The position numbers and the translations under genes are program-made. A DNA stretch of 64,000 nt from Verrucomicrobium sp. BvORR106 (GTDB taxonomy: Bacteria > Verrucomicrobiota > Verrucomicrobiia > Verrucomicrobiales > Verrucomicrobiaceae): contig NZ_BATR01000096.1 of assembly GCF_000739655.1 (NCBI RefSeq), forward strand, positions 1 through 64,000, written 5' to 3'. Position 1 is the stretch's first letter, and every line of letters begins with the position of its first letter. The notes beneath the pieces are model-generated. The model worked only from the letters and a program-made list of their open reading frames with translations. It was not told the origin of the DNA and did not search any database. Shown piece after piece: positions 51,467-61,800 of the stretch.

Positions 51467-52111
51467 ATGTTGATCCGCCTGTGCCATACCTACAACCCTC
51501 CCTGGGCCCACATGGCAAAGGCTCTGCTGGGCGCGCATGGGGTGGAGGTAAAGGTGGTGCATGAGCAGGCCATGCACCTGTATGCACCTGGCTCGGTGAT
51601 GCCGTGCACTCTGCTGGTGGAGGAGGAAGACTGGGCGGATGCGGTGGAGATTCTTAGGGCGGAGCCGGTGGAGGTGGATGCTGCACCGGTGCCGCCGCCC
51701 GTGCCCGTGAGCGCGCTCGGGAAGGCAGATGACACTGTTGCGGCGGATGCGCCTGGCCCCGTGGAGGTGAAAGCAGAGGCAGAGGTGGAGTCCCGTGAGC
51801 ATTATTTCCCAGATCCCATGGCGCTTCTGATGAGTCGGGCGCTGGTGGGCGGTGCCCTGGGAGTGACCGCGATCCTTTTTTCCCTGCTGAGAACGGAAGT
51901 CCACGTGAGGGCGTTGAATTCGCTGGGGCACGTGGCCGTGGCCGAGGATGCTGCCGCTGCCATCAATCTGTTTTTAGGACACGTGATCAGCACGCCGCTG
52001 GTGCTGGTTTGCGTGCCCGTGCTGATCTGGATTCGCTCGCAGCATGCTGCGTCATTCCGGCTGGGGAAACTGAGGAAAGCAGCCGCGGAGTTGCGGGACG
52101 AGGAGGGGTGA
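51467..52111 (+). CDS. DUF2007-type protein with two membrane helices
   Basis: 214 residues. Residues 1-66 match the DUF2007 signal-transducing-type domain, about 65 residues (CHTYNPPWAHMAKALLGAHG, PCTLLVEEEDWADAVEIL). A Pro/Ala/Glu-rich linker follows, then two hydrophobic segments (ALVGGALGVTAILFSLL; LVLVCVPVLIWIRS). The domain is thought to bind small molecules or proteins, but its function is not known. It sits 27 bases after the FAH-family gene. Confidence 0.75.
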   Translation: MLIRLCHTYNPPWAHMAKALLGAHGVEVKVVHEQAMHLYAPGSVMPCTLLVEEEDWADAVEILRAEPVEVDAAPVPPPVPVSALGKADDTVAADAPGPVEVKAEAEVESREHYFPDPMALLMSRALVGGALGVTAILFSLLRTEVHVRALNSLGHVAVAEDAAAAINLFLGHVISTPLVLVCVPVLIWIRSQHAASFRLGKLRKAAAELRDEEG

Positions 52112-52264
52112 CGGCGTTCGCCTGACGGGGCGTGTCGATCAACAGGGATTTGGTGCGATTGTGCCGGGCTGTGAGCAAAATGTCCCCAGCGTTTGGAAAC
52201 GAGCCAGGGACTTTCGACATTCGCTGCTTGAATCCGGGGTTGCCCCGGAGAGACTTGTTTCACC

Positions 52265-53662
52265 ATGCCCATGCTGCCTACCGACGTCCGTATTGTTTCC
52301 GCCCAGGTCTATTTTTTGCCAGTCACGCTGCGAGTGCCGCTGAAGTTTGGACCTGAGACGACAACGAGCGTGGTGTGTCTGCGCACCGCAGTGACGGTGC
52401 GGGACGAGGCGGGAAAGACGGCTCAAGGCTGGGGGGAGACGCCCCTGAGCGTGTCTTGGACGTGGCCTTCCACAGCAACGACGGTTGCGGATCGCGGGCG
52501 GCGCATGAAGGAGTTTTCCCTGATCCTCGGGGAAAAGCTGGCGGCGTTCGAGCAGTGGGGGCACCCACTGGAGATCGGGTATGATTTTCAGAAGCTTGCC
52601 CTGATGCCAGCCGTGGCCGAGCACAACACCAAAGAGGGGGGGGAGCCGATGCCCTACTTGGCGGCCCTGGTGTGCCTGAGCGCGTTCGACATTGCCCTGC
52701 ATGATGCCTATGGAAAGCTGCACGAGCGGGACATCTATGACTGCTATGGGCCGGAGCACGTCTCAAGAGATCTGTCGGAATTCCTAGAGCCTGCGGAGAA
52801 AAGCGGGGTGTCGTTCAAGGGGCGCTTCGTGCAAGATTTCTTGGTGCGTCCGGCTCCAACCAAGCTGGCTGTGTGGCATCTCGTGGGTGGGCTGGATCCC
52901 CTGGAGACGGCAGATCTAACGGGCAGCGAGCCCAATGACGGCCACCCGGTGACGCTGCTGGACTGGATTGCTCAAGACGGGTTGACCTGCCTGAAGGTGA
53001 AGCTGCGCGGTACGGATGCCCGCTGGGACTATGAGCGCCTCCTGCGTGTCGGCCGTTTGGGCCTCGCCAATGGCATGCGCTGGATGAGCGCAGATTTCAA
53101 CTGCACGGTGGCTGAGCCGGACTACGTGAACGAGATTCTGGACCGCCTGCTTCGCGATGAACCGGAGATTTATGCTCGTACTCTGTATGTTGAGCAGCCC
53201 TTCGCCTACGAACTGGAGCATGACATGCTCGACGTTCGCAGCGTTTCAGCGCGCAAGCCGCTGTTTCTGGACGAAAGCGCTCATGACTGGGAGTTTGTGA
53301 AACTGGGTCGGTCCCTGGGTTGGAGCGGAGTGGCGCTGAAGACGTGCAAGACCCAGACGGGGGCGCTGCTGAGCCTGTGCTGGGCTAAGGCTCACGGCAT
53401 GCCGCTGATGGTGCAGGATCTCACCAACCCAATGCTGGCCATCCTGCCGCACGTGCGGCTGGCGGCCCATGCAGGGACCATTCAAGGCGTGGAGTGCAAC
53501 GCCATGCAGTTCTACCCTGATGCGAGCCTGCCTGAGGCGGCGGTGCACCCTGGAATCTATGCGCGTCGCGGTGGCGTCCTGGATCTCAGCACGTTGGGTG
53601 GGCCGGGAATGGGGTATGGATTGGAGAAGATGGTGAGAGAGCTTCCAGAGAGCAGCTCATAG
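52265..53662 (+). CDS. Enolase-superfamily protein (mandelate racemase/sugar-acid dehydratase type)
   Basis: 465 residues. A capping domain is followed by a modified TIM barrel with the superfamily's ligands. CLKVKLRG carries the K-x-K, then WMSADFNCT (Asp), TLYVEQPF (Glu) and LFLDESAHD (Asp/Glu). ALKTCKTQTG carries the Lys on the opposite face. It abstracts a proton next to a carboxylate and should dehydrate or epimerise an acid sugar. The substrate cannot be read. ATG at 52271 is an alternative start. A strong hairpin follows the gene. Confidence 0.87.
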   Translation: MPMLPTDVRIVSAQVYFLPVTLRVPLKFGPETTTSVVCLRTAVTVRDEAGKTAQGWGETPLSVSWTWPSTATTVADRGRRMKEFSLILGEKLAAFEQWGHPLEIGYDFQKLALMPAVAEHNTKEGGEPMPYLAALVCLSAFDIALHDAYGKLHERDIYDCYGPEHVSRDLSEFLEPAEKSGVSFKGRFVQDFLVRPAPTKLAVWHLVGGLDPLETADLTGSEPNDGHPVTLLDWIAQDGLTCLKVKLRGTDARWDYERLLRVGRLGLANGMRWMSADFNCTVAEPDYVNEILDRLLRDEPEIYARTLYVEQPFAYELEHDMLDVRSVSARKPLFLDESAHDWEFVKLGRSLGWSGVALKTCKTQTGALLSLCWAKAHGMPLMVQDLTNPMLAILPHVRLAAHAGTIQGVECNAMQFYPDASLPEAAVHPGIYARRGGVLDLSTLGGPGMGYGLEKMVRELPESSS

Positions 53663-53674
53663 GGGGTAAGTGAT

Positions 53675-53705
53675 GGCACAGGGCCTCGGAATCGAGGCCT
53701 GTGCC
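53675..53705 (+). terminator. Hairpin after the enolase-superfamily gene
   Basis: GGCACAG-G-GCCTCG pairs with CGAGGC-CTGTGCC around a GAAT loop, a 13-bp stem with one bulged G. There is no T-run, so it may end transcription poorly or stabilise the 3' end. Confidence 0.6.
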
Positions 53706-53752
53706 TGGTGATTGCTTGGAGGCCCGGACGGTCAAAACGGGGGCCACAAAGT

Positions 53753-54049
53753 GGGCGGCAGGAAAACTGCCGCCCCAGACGTATGATTAGGTGGGGGGCA
53801 GAGCGCTTTCGTTGCCCACTTGGCGGCCCCAAGAAGGGGCAAAGCCCTCTATGCAGCCTTTTCGCGTCCATACGTCGAATCCTGAGGGTGTCACAGGCAC
53901 CAAATCCCGAATATTCGTGCAAAAAGCTGGCGAATTTCTAATAATATTCTTTCGGAATCGTTCAAAACCCGAAGAGGCGATGCGCCCAGCGCTGATGGCC
54001 CTTTGGTTTGATTTTCTCCGACCACCGCATTGACACACTGATAACCCAA
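53753..54049. other. Hairpin and upstream region of DUF1549/DUF1553 gene
   Basis: A second perfect hairpin, GGGCGGCAG-GAAAA-CTGCCGCCC, occupies 53753-53775. The remaining 270 bases are AT-richer towards the gene, with a CGAATATTCG palindrome near 53907 and an AATAATATTC segment near 53940 that could be part of a promoter. No gene is evident. Confidence 0.45.
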
Positions 54050-56290
54050 ATGAAAACCAATACTCTGCTTCTCGGACTCGGCGTTGCTGCCCTGTTCGGA
54101 ACGATGACGGTCTCGGCTGCTACGACCACCCGCGTGTGGACCGACAGTCAGGGCCGTAAAGTCGAAGCCACCTTCGTCAAGCTGGACGGAGACACGGTTT
54201 ACATCCAGCTGGCCAATGGCACGGTTTTCCCCCTGCCTCTGAACAAGTTGGCTGCGGAAGACCAGCAGATTGCCAAGACGCTGCCTCCGGCAGAAAATGC
54301 GAACGCCATGATGGCGGTGCCGACCAACGCTTCCGCAGCTCAAGCGGCAGCGAAGATCGACCAGCTGGTGGAGATGGGCCTGCAGAAGGGCAACATCAAG
54401 ATGGCTGAAGCTCACAAGAAGCAGGCCGTTGACGACATGAAGGCTGGCAAGCAGGCCAAGCCCTTCCAGCCAGTGGGCCCGAACCCGCTGATGACGGACG
54501 AGCAGTTCGTGCGCCGCGTGTACCTAGACGTGGCAGGCCGCATCCCGAACTACGATGAGGCGATGGTTTTCCTGAAGGATGGCGCCGCCGACAAGCGTGC
54601 CAAACTGATCGACAAGCTTCTGGATAGCGAAGGCTTCTCGAGCAACATGTACAACTACCTCGCCGAGATGCTCCGCATCAAGGACCGTCTGGACGGGGCC
54701 GACTTCGTGCGTGGCACGCCCTACATCCAGTGGATGAAGGATGAGATCAAGAAGAACGAAGGCTGGGACCAGATCGTCTACAAGATGATCACCGCTGACG
54801 GCAAGGCTTGGGACAACGGTGCTACCGGCTACCTCCTCCGTGACTCCGGCATGCTGCTGGACAACCTGGCCAACACCTTGACGGTGTTCCTGGGCACGGA
54901 CGTGTCCTGCGCCCAGTGTCATGACCACCCCTTCTCGGACTGGACCCAGCGCCAGTTCTACGAAATGGCCGCCTTCTTCGGTGCCACAAGCACGCAGATG
55001 GGCAACAAGGACTTCCCGAACGGCAACCCCACCCGCAAACTGATCGAGGACGCCTCCCAGATCATGGAGAGCAATGGTGTGGACCCTCAGCGATATCGCA
55101 ACCTGCTCGGCAACGTGCTCGGTGCGAACCGCTACTTGGTGAATGACGTGAGCGAAAACCGCCTCAAGCTTCCCCATGACTACAAGTACAAAGACGGCAA
55201 CCCTGGTGATGCCGTGGCTCCGAAACTCATCATGTGGAATGAGAAGGACAAGAAGAACCCGGCCTACGATGTGGTGTCCGCTGGTGTCAAGAAGAGCAAG
55301 AAGGAAGAAGGCGGCGTGAAGAATGCGGAAAACCTGCGCGACAACTTCGCGAAGTGGATGACGCACCCCTCCAACCCGCGCTTCGCGATGACGATCGCCA
55401 ACCGCCTCTGGGCTCACACCTTCGGCATGGGCCTCACCCCGACCGTTCGTAACCTCGACCACCCAGAAGAGTCCTACAATCCGGAACTCCTCCAGCACCT
55501 CTCCAACGAAATGGTGCGCGTGAAGTTCAACATGAAGGAGTACCTGCGCATCCTCTACAACACCAAGACCTATCAGCGCGAGGCGACGACCGCCGAGCTG
55601 GCGATGGGTGAGCCCTACTACTTCCAGGGCCCGGTGCTGCGCCGCATGAGCGCCGAGCAGGCTTGGGATTCCTACATGACCCTGGTGATGGGCAACCCCG
55701 ACACCGTCAAGAACAACGAGGCTGATCTGTACATGCGCTCCATCGACATGGACCTGACCAACCCGAAACTCACCGCCACTGACGTGCTCCGCAAGGTGAA
55801 CGCCGTGCAGGAGATCGGCAAGAAGCAGAACGCCATGATGATGGCCGGTGGCGGCCTGGAGATGGCTGGCAAGGACGACGAGATGATGGAAGGCAAAGTG
55901 ATGAAGTACGGCAACATGAAGTTGATGCGTGCCTCTGAGCTGGAACAGCCCGCCCCTGGCGGTCACTTCCTCCGCGAGTTCGGCCAGTCTGAGCGCATCC
56001 TCATCGACGGCGGCTCCAAGGAAGGCAGCGTGCCCCAGGTGCTGATGATGATGAATGGGAAAGCCCAGGAAATGCTCACCAACAAGGATTCCCTCATCTT
56101 CCGCAACATGGAGAAGGTAAGCTCCCCCGCCGACAAGGTGGAAGCCATGTTCCTGAGCATCCTCAACCGCCGCCCCACGCTGCGTGAAAAGGACATCGCG
56201 AAGAAGCAGCTCGGCTCCAACGGCGACGCAGGTTATGCCAACATGATCTGGGCGCTCGTGAACACTCGCGAGTTCAGCTTCATCCAGTAG
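54050..56290 (+). CDS. Secreted DUF1549/DUF1553 protein with N-terminal SHD1-like domain
   Basis: 746 residues from ATG 54050. Signal peptide MKTNTLLLGLGVAALFGTMT. Residues about 27-80 resemble an SHD1 domain (RVWTDSQGRKVEATFVKLDG, VFPLPLNKLAAEDQQI). DUF1549 follows with the landmark FVRRVYLDVAGRIPNYDEA and a CxxCH motif in CAQCHDHPF, which may bind haem c. DUF1553 then begins near DNFAKWMTHPSNPRFAMTIA and continues through RMSAEQAWDSYM. It pairs with the DUF1501 gene downstream, as in most Verrucomicrobiota and Planctomycetota. These pairs are linked to sulfated glycan use in some genomes, but the reaction is unknown. Confidence 0.93.
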   Translation: MKTNTLLLGLGVAALFGTMTVSAATTTRVWTDSQGRKVEATFVKLDGDTVYIQLANGTVFPLPLNKLAAEDQQIAKTLPPAENANAMMAVPTNASAAQAAAKIDQLVEMGLQKGNIKMAEAHKKQAVDDMKAGKQAKPFQPVGPNPLMTDEQFVRRVYLDVAGRIPNYDEAMVFLKDGAADKRAKLIDKLLDSEGFSSNMYNYLAEMLRIKDRLDGADFVRGTPYIQWMKDEIKKNEGWDQIVYKMITADGKAWDNGATGYLLRDSGMLLDNLANTLTVFLGTDVSCAQCHDHPFSDWTQRQFYEMAAFFGATSTQMGNKDFPNGNPTRKLIEDASQIMESNGVDPQRYRNLLGNVLGANRYLVNDVSENRLKLPHDYKYKDGNPGDAVAPKLIMWNEKDKKNPAYDVVSAGVKKSKKEEGGVKNAENLRDNFAKWMTHPSNPRFAMTIANRLWAHTFGMGLTPTVRNLDHPEESYNPELLQHLSNEMVRVKFNMKEYLRILYNTKTYQREATTAELAMGEPYYFQGPVLRRMSAEQAWDSYMTLVMGNPDTVKNNEADLYMRSIDMDLTNPKLTATDVLRKVNAVQEIGKKQNAMMMAGGGLEMAGKDDEMMEGKVMKYGNMKLMRASELEQPAPGGHFLREFGQSERILIDGGSKEGSVPQVLMMMNGKAQEMLTNKDSLIFRNMEKVSSPADKVEAMFLSILNRRPTLREKDIAKKQLGSNGDAGYANMIWALVNTREFSFIQ

Positions 56291-56419
56291 TCCCGACCCC
56301 TTCAAGATGACGGAGGGGCGGCTGCCCGCCAGGCGCCCCTCCCGAATTTGCTCTGCTCCTCTTTCGTTTTTCTCTCACCTCCCGACTAGCTCCTCAATCC
56401 TAAGAAAGGTTTTTTCCCC

Positions 56420-57697
56420 ATGAAGAATGCGTACCTCAAGCTCGATCCGGCTTCCCGCCGTGAGTTCATGCTCCGCACGGCCAAGGCTGCGCTGGGCGTC
56501 AGCGTCCTCTCCGGACTGGACAACGAGGCTTTCGGCGCTGCCGAAGCTTCACCCACTGGCAAGGGCGGCAAAGCCAAAGCCGTGATCTACCTCTACATGG
56601 GTGGCGGCATGAGCCATATCGACACGTTTGACCCGAAGACGGGTGAGACGAAGGGCTTCAAAGACCCGATCAGCACGAATGCCTCCGGTATTCAGCTGGG
56701 TGGTTACATGACCAAGATGGCCAAGCAGGCCGACAAGATCTCCATCGTGCGCTCCATGTCCTCCAAGACGGGTGTGCATGAGGCTGGTACCTACATCATG
56801 CACACGGGTTATGATCCCCGTGGCACGATCGTTCACCCGACGCTTGGCTCCTGGGCTCAGCACTTCAAGGGCCGCTCTCACGCCACGCTGCCTTCCAGCG
56901 TGACGATCGGTGCAGGCACCGCCAATGCAGGCTTCTTCCCCCCGGCGCTGGCTCCCGTGCCGATCAGCAGCCCGGAATCCGGTCTGCAGAACGCCAAGTC
57001 CAGCGTGACGGATGACATGTTCAAAAAGCGTGTGTCCCTCATGAACGAGTTCGACAGCGCTTTCCGCGACAAGTTCCGCAGCCCTGAAGTTCGTGCGTAC
57101 ACCGAGTTCTACGACGAAACGATGAACCTGCTTACGAGCAAGGACCTCGAAGCGTTCGACCTCACCAAGGAAGACGCCGCCACCCGTCAGCTTTACGGAA
57201 ACGGCTTCGGTCAGGGTTGCCTTCTGGCCCGCCGCCTCGTGCAGAGCGGTGTGCGTTTCGTGGAAGTGCGTTCCGGCGGTTGGGACATGCACAACTACAT
57301 CGACGAAGCCATGGAGCGCACCGGCAGCGGCATGGACAACGCCTTCGCGGCGCTGCTCACGGACCTTAAGCGCACCGGTTTGCTTGACTCCACGCTCGTG
57401 GTGCTGGGCTCCGAGTTCGGCCGTACGCCGAACATCAACGAGAACAGCGGTCGTGACCACTATCCCAAGGTGTACTCCACCGTCTTTGCTGGCGGCGGCG
57501 TGAAGGGCGGCTACGTCTATGGTTCCTCCGACAAGGACGGCAAGGAAGTGGCCGACAAGCAGGTGACGGTGCAAGACTTCATCGCCACCATCGGCGCGGC
57601 CATGGGCCTGCCGGTGAGCGAGGTGGTGATGTCCCCCTCCGGCCGCCCCTTCACCGTGGGCGACAAGGGCAAGGTCGTCGGCGACATCTTCGCCTGA
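56420..57697 (+). CDS. DUF1501 protein (Tat-exported, sulfatase-like fold)
   Basis: 425 residues. Twin-arginine signal near SRREFMLRTAKAALGVSVLS. The alkaline-phosphatase-like fold is seen in AVIYLYMGGGMSHIDTFDPK, MHTGYDPRGTIVHPTLGSW, VRFVEVRSGGWDMHN and VVLGSEFGRTPNINENSGRD HYPK. The partner DUF1549/DUF1553 gene ends 129 bases before it, and a terminator follows, so the two form one operon. The mature protein acts outside the cytoplasm. Substrate unknown. Confidence 0.94.
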   Translation: MKNAYLKLDPASRREFMLRTAKAALGVSVLSGLDNEAFGAAEASPTGKGGKAKAVIYLYMGGGMSHIDTFDPKTGETKGFKDPISTNASGIQLGGYMTKMAKQADKISIVRSMSSKTGVHEAGTYIMHTGYDPRGTIVHPTLGSWAQHFKGRSHATLPSSVTIGAGTANAGFFPPALAPVPISSPESGLQNAKSSVTDDMFKKRVSLMNEFDSAFRDKFRSPEVRAYTEFYDETMNLLTSKDLEAFDLTKEDAATRQLYGNGFGQGCLLARRLVQSGVRFVEVRSGGWDMHNYIDEAMERTGSGMDNAFAALLTDLKRTGLLDSTLVVLGSEFGRTPNINENSGRDHYPKVYSTVFAGGGVKGGYVYGSSDKDGKEVADKQVTVQDFIATIGAAMGLPVSEVVMSPSGRPFTVGDKGKVVGDIFA

Positions 57698-57723
57698 TGC
57701 CTGGCATCTCTTTGTCTCTGATT

Positions 57724-57750
57724 CAGTCAGTTAGTTAGTCAGTCATAGTT
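57724..57750. repeat. Short AGTC/AGTT tandem repeat after DUF1501 gene
   Basis: CAGTCAGTTAGTTAGTCAGT and its continuation form a degenerate 4-bp repeat just before the terminator hairpin. Confidence 0.5.
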
Positions 57751-57766
57751 AATTGGGGTTCAGTAC

Positions 57767-57797
57767 GACACCCGGTCGCAAGACCGGGTGTCTTTTT
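57767..57797 (+). terminator. Terminator of the DUF1549/1553-DUF1501 operon
   Basis: A perfect 11-bp stem GACACCCGGTC/GACCGGGTGTC with a GCAA loop is followed by five T. Confidence 0.95.
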
Positions 57798-57983
57798 GTT
57801 TGGAGCGGGGCCGCGATGCTTTGCGGAAGGGCCGAGCAAGGAGGCCAGATTTCCGCGTCCGCCCGGGGTTTCAGGAAAGTTGGGGGATGGCCGCAGGGGG
57901 GGCGTGTCGCCCGCCAGTGCCGGGCATTGAAACTTTGATCCGTGAATCTTGAATCCCCATTGCGGACGCTTGAGCTTGATGCC

Positions 57984-58631
57984 ATGGACGTTGTCATGAA
58001 GAAAAAAGCACCGGCCAAGCCTGCAAAGCAAAAGCTCGTCTATCAATTCAGGGTGTCGCTGGATGAATCCAAACCGGCAATCTGGAGAAGAATTCAGTTG
58101 TCGGAAGCCTCCACGTTTTGGGAGCTTCACGTGGCCATCCAGGATTCCATGGGGTGGATGGACTGCCACTTGCACGAGTTTGAACTGGAACAGGCCAAGG
58201 GAGGTCGCTTGCGGATTGGGGTGCCCTCGGAAGAGGTCGAAGACGATGTCCAGCCAGGGTGGAAAGTGAGCGTGGCGGATCATTTGAGCCGCCCTGGAGA
58301 TACGGTGAGCTACCTGTATGACTTCGGCGACGACTGGAGGCATACGATCCTGCTGGAAGGCATCCTGCTGGAAGAGGCAAAGGTCGAGTACCCCGTGTGC
58401 CTCGACGGAAAACGGGCATGTCCGCCAGAAGACTGTGGGGGTGTGTTTGGCTATGAGAATTTGCTGGAAGCTCTGGCGGATGAAGACCACCCTGACCATG
58501 AAGAATTGACAGAGTGGATGGCGGAGAACGTGGAGAGCGCCAAAGCTTTCGATCCGGAAGCCTTCAATCCTGCCAAGATCAAGTTCGGCAATCCTGCCAA
58601 GCGATTGAAACTGGCGACTGGCGGAAAGTAG
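57984..58631 (+). CDS. Plasmid pRiA4b ORF-3-like protein
   Basis: 215 residues from ATG 57984. GTG at 57942 and ATG at 57996 are alternatives. The domain is clear: VYQFRVSLDESKPAIWRRIQ, STFWELHVAIQDSMGWMDCH, LHEFELEQAKGG, VSYLYDFGDDWRHTILLEGI and CLDGKRACPPEDCGG. The family is widespread and often chromosomal. Its name comes from a plasmid gene and its function is unknown. No transposase or inverted repeats flank it here. Confidence 0.9.
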   Translation: MDVVMKKKAPAKPAKQKLVYQFRVSLDESKPAIWRRIQLSEASTFWELHVAIQDSMGWMDCHLHEFELEQAKGGRLRIGVPSEEVEDDVQPGWKVSVADHLSRPGDTVSYLYDFGDDWRHTILLEGILLEEAKVEYPVCLDGKRACPPEDCGGVFGYENLLEALADEDHPDHEELTEWMAENVESAKAFDPEAFNPAKIKFGNPAKRLKLATGGK

Positions 58632-58802
58632 AAATTCCCGGTTTTTTTGAGAGCGGTCGTCCGCCCGCTCTCTGCATCACACCCCATGGGACAAAGTTGT
58701 TGCCTCGTCCTCATGGGGTCTGGGTTGGAAGGTGGAATGGGACGCTTGTCCAGCTGATGCCCGTCCCTTTGAAAGGCATTCTTGATCCAGCCGGCCGTTT
58801 GC

Positions 58803-61800
58803 TTAGCGCCGTCTGCGACGCATCAGCAGAGCCATCGAGGTGATGGCGAGGAGGATGAGGCGGGAAGGCTCAGGGACGACCACGATGCTGATGATGCCCT
58901 GCGTATAGAGTTCGCTGGTGTCCCATTTGAGCATGTCGTTGAGTGTGGGCAGGATGAAGTTGTCGAAGGCGGAGATCGTGTGATCGGGGTAGTTGACCAG
59001 GGTCCAGTCAATGAGCTGCCAGGAGTCGCCGAGCTGCCAGGTCGAGGATGTTCCTGTGACGTCTCGAACCTCCAGTGTGCCGCTCAAAATGACCTCGTAC
59101 ACGCTGACCAGTACGAGTCGATCATTGTTGGACGTGGAGTTCAGGCCAGCGGTGCGATCAAAGATGTCGAACTGGATCGTGCCGTTCAACGAAATGAATC
59201 CGCTGATGGACTGCCCATCCCCACCAGCTTGGAGCGCCAGGGTAGAAGCGACACCGCCGGAGGTTGCATTGGCATTGTGGGTGGTGCCGATGATGAGTCG
59301 TGCCCCGGTCTCAACCGTGATGTTGACAGGAGCGAAATGCGGTTCAGCAGGACTGGGGGCAAGTCCAACGAATCCGGTGCCCCCCAGAGCGGCACCACTT
59401 TTGACGAGCACGGATCCGCTGCCTGTTGCGGAGCCAACGGTATTAGTGGCAAGCAGGGTCCCGGTCTCGACGGTGGTATTGCCGATGTAGGTGTTGGCGG
59501 CAGCGAGGGTGGTGGTTCCGGAGCCTGTCTTGGTAAGGCCATGGCTGCCTGAGATAGCTGTGTCCACGATGATGTTGCCAGTGCCTCCTATCCCAGTATC
59601 GGCGGCGAGCTGTATGCTCGTGACATGTGCTGTCGCGGTGGCGCTGCCACCGTTGAAGGTGACGCCAGGGGCTTCAGTGTAGCCGCTGCCGTGGTCTGTG
59701 ATGATGAATCCGTTAAGGATGAAATTTCCATCCACGGCGGTGGCGGTGGCTCCGGTGCCGCCGGTGATCGTGACGGTGGGTAGCGAAGTATAGCCGGTGC
59801 CCGGATTCACCACGTTAATGCCGGTGACGGTGAAGTTACTGGCGTTTCCGGTGCCAGTAGGGTTCGTGCCTGCAACCAGTACAGTGCCGCCGGTGAAGGA
59901 GATGCTGGGGGTGTCTGTAAAGCCGCTGCCGGGATTGGTGATGGTGATGCTGATGACGCGTCCAGCACCATCGAGGTTGGCGACGGCGGTGGCTCCGCCA
60001 TTGAGAGTGACGGTCGGAGCGACGCTGTAGGTGGTGGTGCCAGCGGTGATGGTGTACGAAGCGGTGGTGACGCCGAGAATGGGCACGACTACGGCTCCTG
60101 TGCCACCGCCGTCAGTGACCGTAGCGGCGCGGTTCGTGAGGCTGAATCCCGTGCCGCCACTGGTGAGGGCAAAGCTTTTGTTGCTAAGTCCCAAGCTCGC
60201 CGCGGCGGTGGCAGTGGTTCCACCAGCTGAAGGTGGCGTGATTGACACGGTGGTGCTGGCAGACCAGCCAGTGGTGGTGACGTTGGACAGACTGAGTGCG
60301 GCCACGCCGCTGCCGATGTGGACGGCGGTGGTACTATTGTTCACCAGCGCGCCGTTGTTGTTGACTCCGGAACCAGAAATCGTGAGTACCTCTTGGATGA
60401 CGGACTGGCCATTGAGGTCCAGGGTGGCACCCGACTGGATGGTCGTACCTGCGTGGTCGCGGCCCAGTGAGGCGCCGCCACCGCCAAGGGCATGTGCATT
60501 GCCCAGCGTGAGCGTCCCACGATTGATGGAGGTCTGCCCGGTATAAGTATTGGCTTGGGTGAGAAGGAGAAGGCCGGTGCCGTCTTTGATCAACGAGAGG
60601 TTGTTGTTGGTCCCATTGTCAGAGGTGCCGGTCGCGGAGCCGGTGCCACCCAGAAAGCCGCTGTAGGTCTGGGAATCCTCGTTGTTGATCTGAAGAATGC
60701 TGGTCGTGGAGGTGCTGCCGCCTATGACAGCGTTGCGTGTGCCTGTGCCCAGGGTGCTCAGGCCCGCGATGGTCTGGGAGAAGCCGTTGAGTTGGAGGGC
60801 GCCCGAATTGGCTCCTGATCCGAGGACGACGCTGGTCCCGGTGGGCAGGCGGTCGTTGCCGGCATCGGTCCTGAGAATTCCGTTTTCGATGCGGGTGATG
60901 CCGCTGTAGGTGTTGCTCCGAGAGCTGACCGCGAGGACTCCGTTTCCGGTCTTCACGAGGGACCCTGTACCACTGATGTTCCCAGTGATCCGCAGGGTGG
61001 AGAGACTGCCGATGGCGGTGCCATTGTCCACCTGGATGCGGGAGGTGGTCTGAAGCACGATTTCGTTGGAAAGCGTTGAGGTTGGGTCTTTGCCGTAGTT
61101 GGTGGTGGACTGGTCGCTCAGGCGGATGGCACCATTGTTTCCAAAACCGTCACCGTTGATGATAATGCGTCCGCCTGCGATGTTGGGGAATGAGTCGGCA
61201 CCGTCGTCGTCGATATTATAGGTGCCTCCAGCCTGTACGGTGATAGACGATACGCTGTCAAACTGCGGGCTGTTCATTCTCAACGTGCCGTTCTTGATAA
61301 CGATATCTCCGGTAAACGGGCTCTCAGAGCTGCCAACAGTGAGCATGCCGGGGCCGGTTAATGTCAGGGTGCCGGTGCCTGCGAGGCCGCTGCCTTCCAT
61401 GGATTGATTGACCGCCAGGTGGAGGGTGCCGCCTGCTGAACCGATAGTGATGACACGGTTGGCGGCGTTGAGTGTCCCAAGCGAGCCTGCGGAGAGAGTG
61501 AGCGTGCCTCCGTTTAGGAAGACATCGGCGGTGGCGGCACCCAAGTTGCCAGTGGCTGACACGGAGACGTTGCCGCCGTTGATGTAAGTGGCACCCGTGT
61601 AGGTGTTGGTGCCGGTCAGGATTAGAGTGCCGTTGCCGGATTTTGTCAGGCTGGCCACATTGGCCGCCAGGAGTGTGGAGTGAATAGTGAGTGTGCCAGT
61701 GGTGCTGTGCTGATGCACAAAGAGCTCGCCCCCCATCGCGGACAGCGTTCCTCGATTGGAGGTGGTGCCGATGCTGGAATTTCCGGCGCTGGATGTCATG

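Noticed and set aside
54524-56305. 593-codon minus-strand frame
   Set aside because: Shadow of the DUF1549/DUF1553 gene.
57984-58631. Mobile element cargo, because the family name refers to a plasmid and an insertion sequence
   Set aside because: No transposase, inverted repeats or target duplication nearby; the family is also common on chromosomes.
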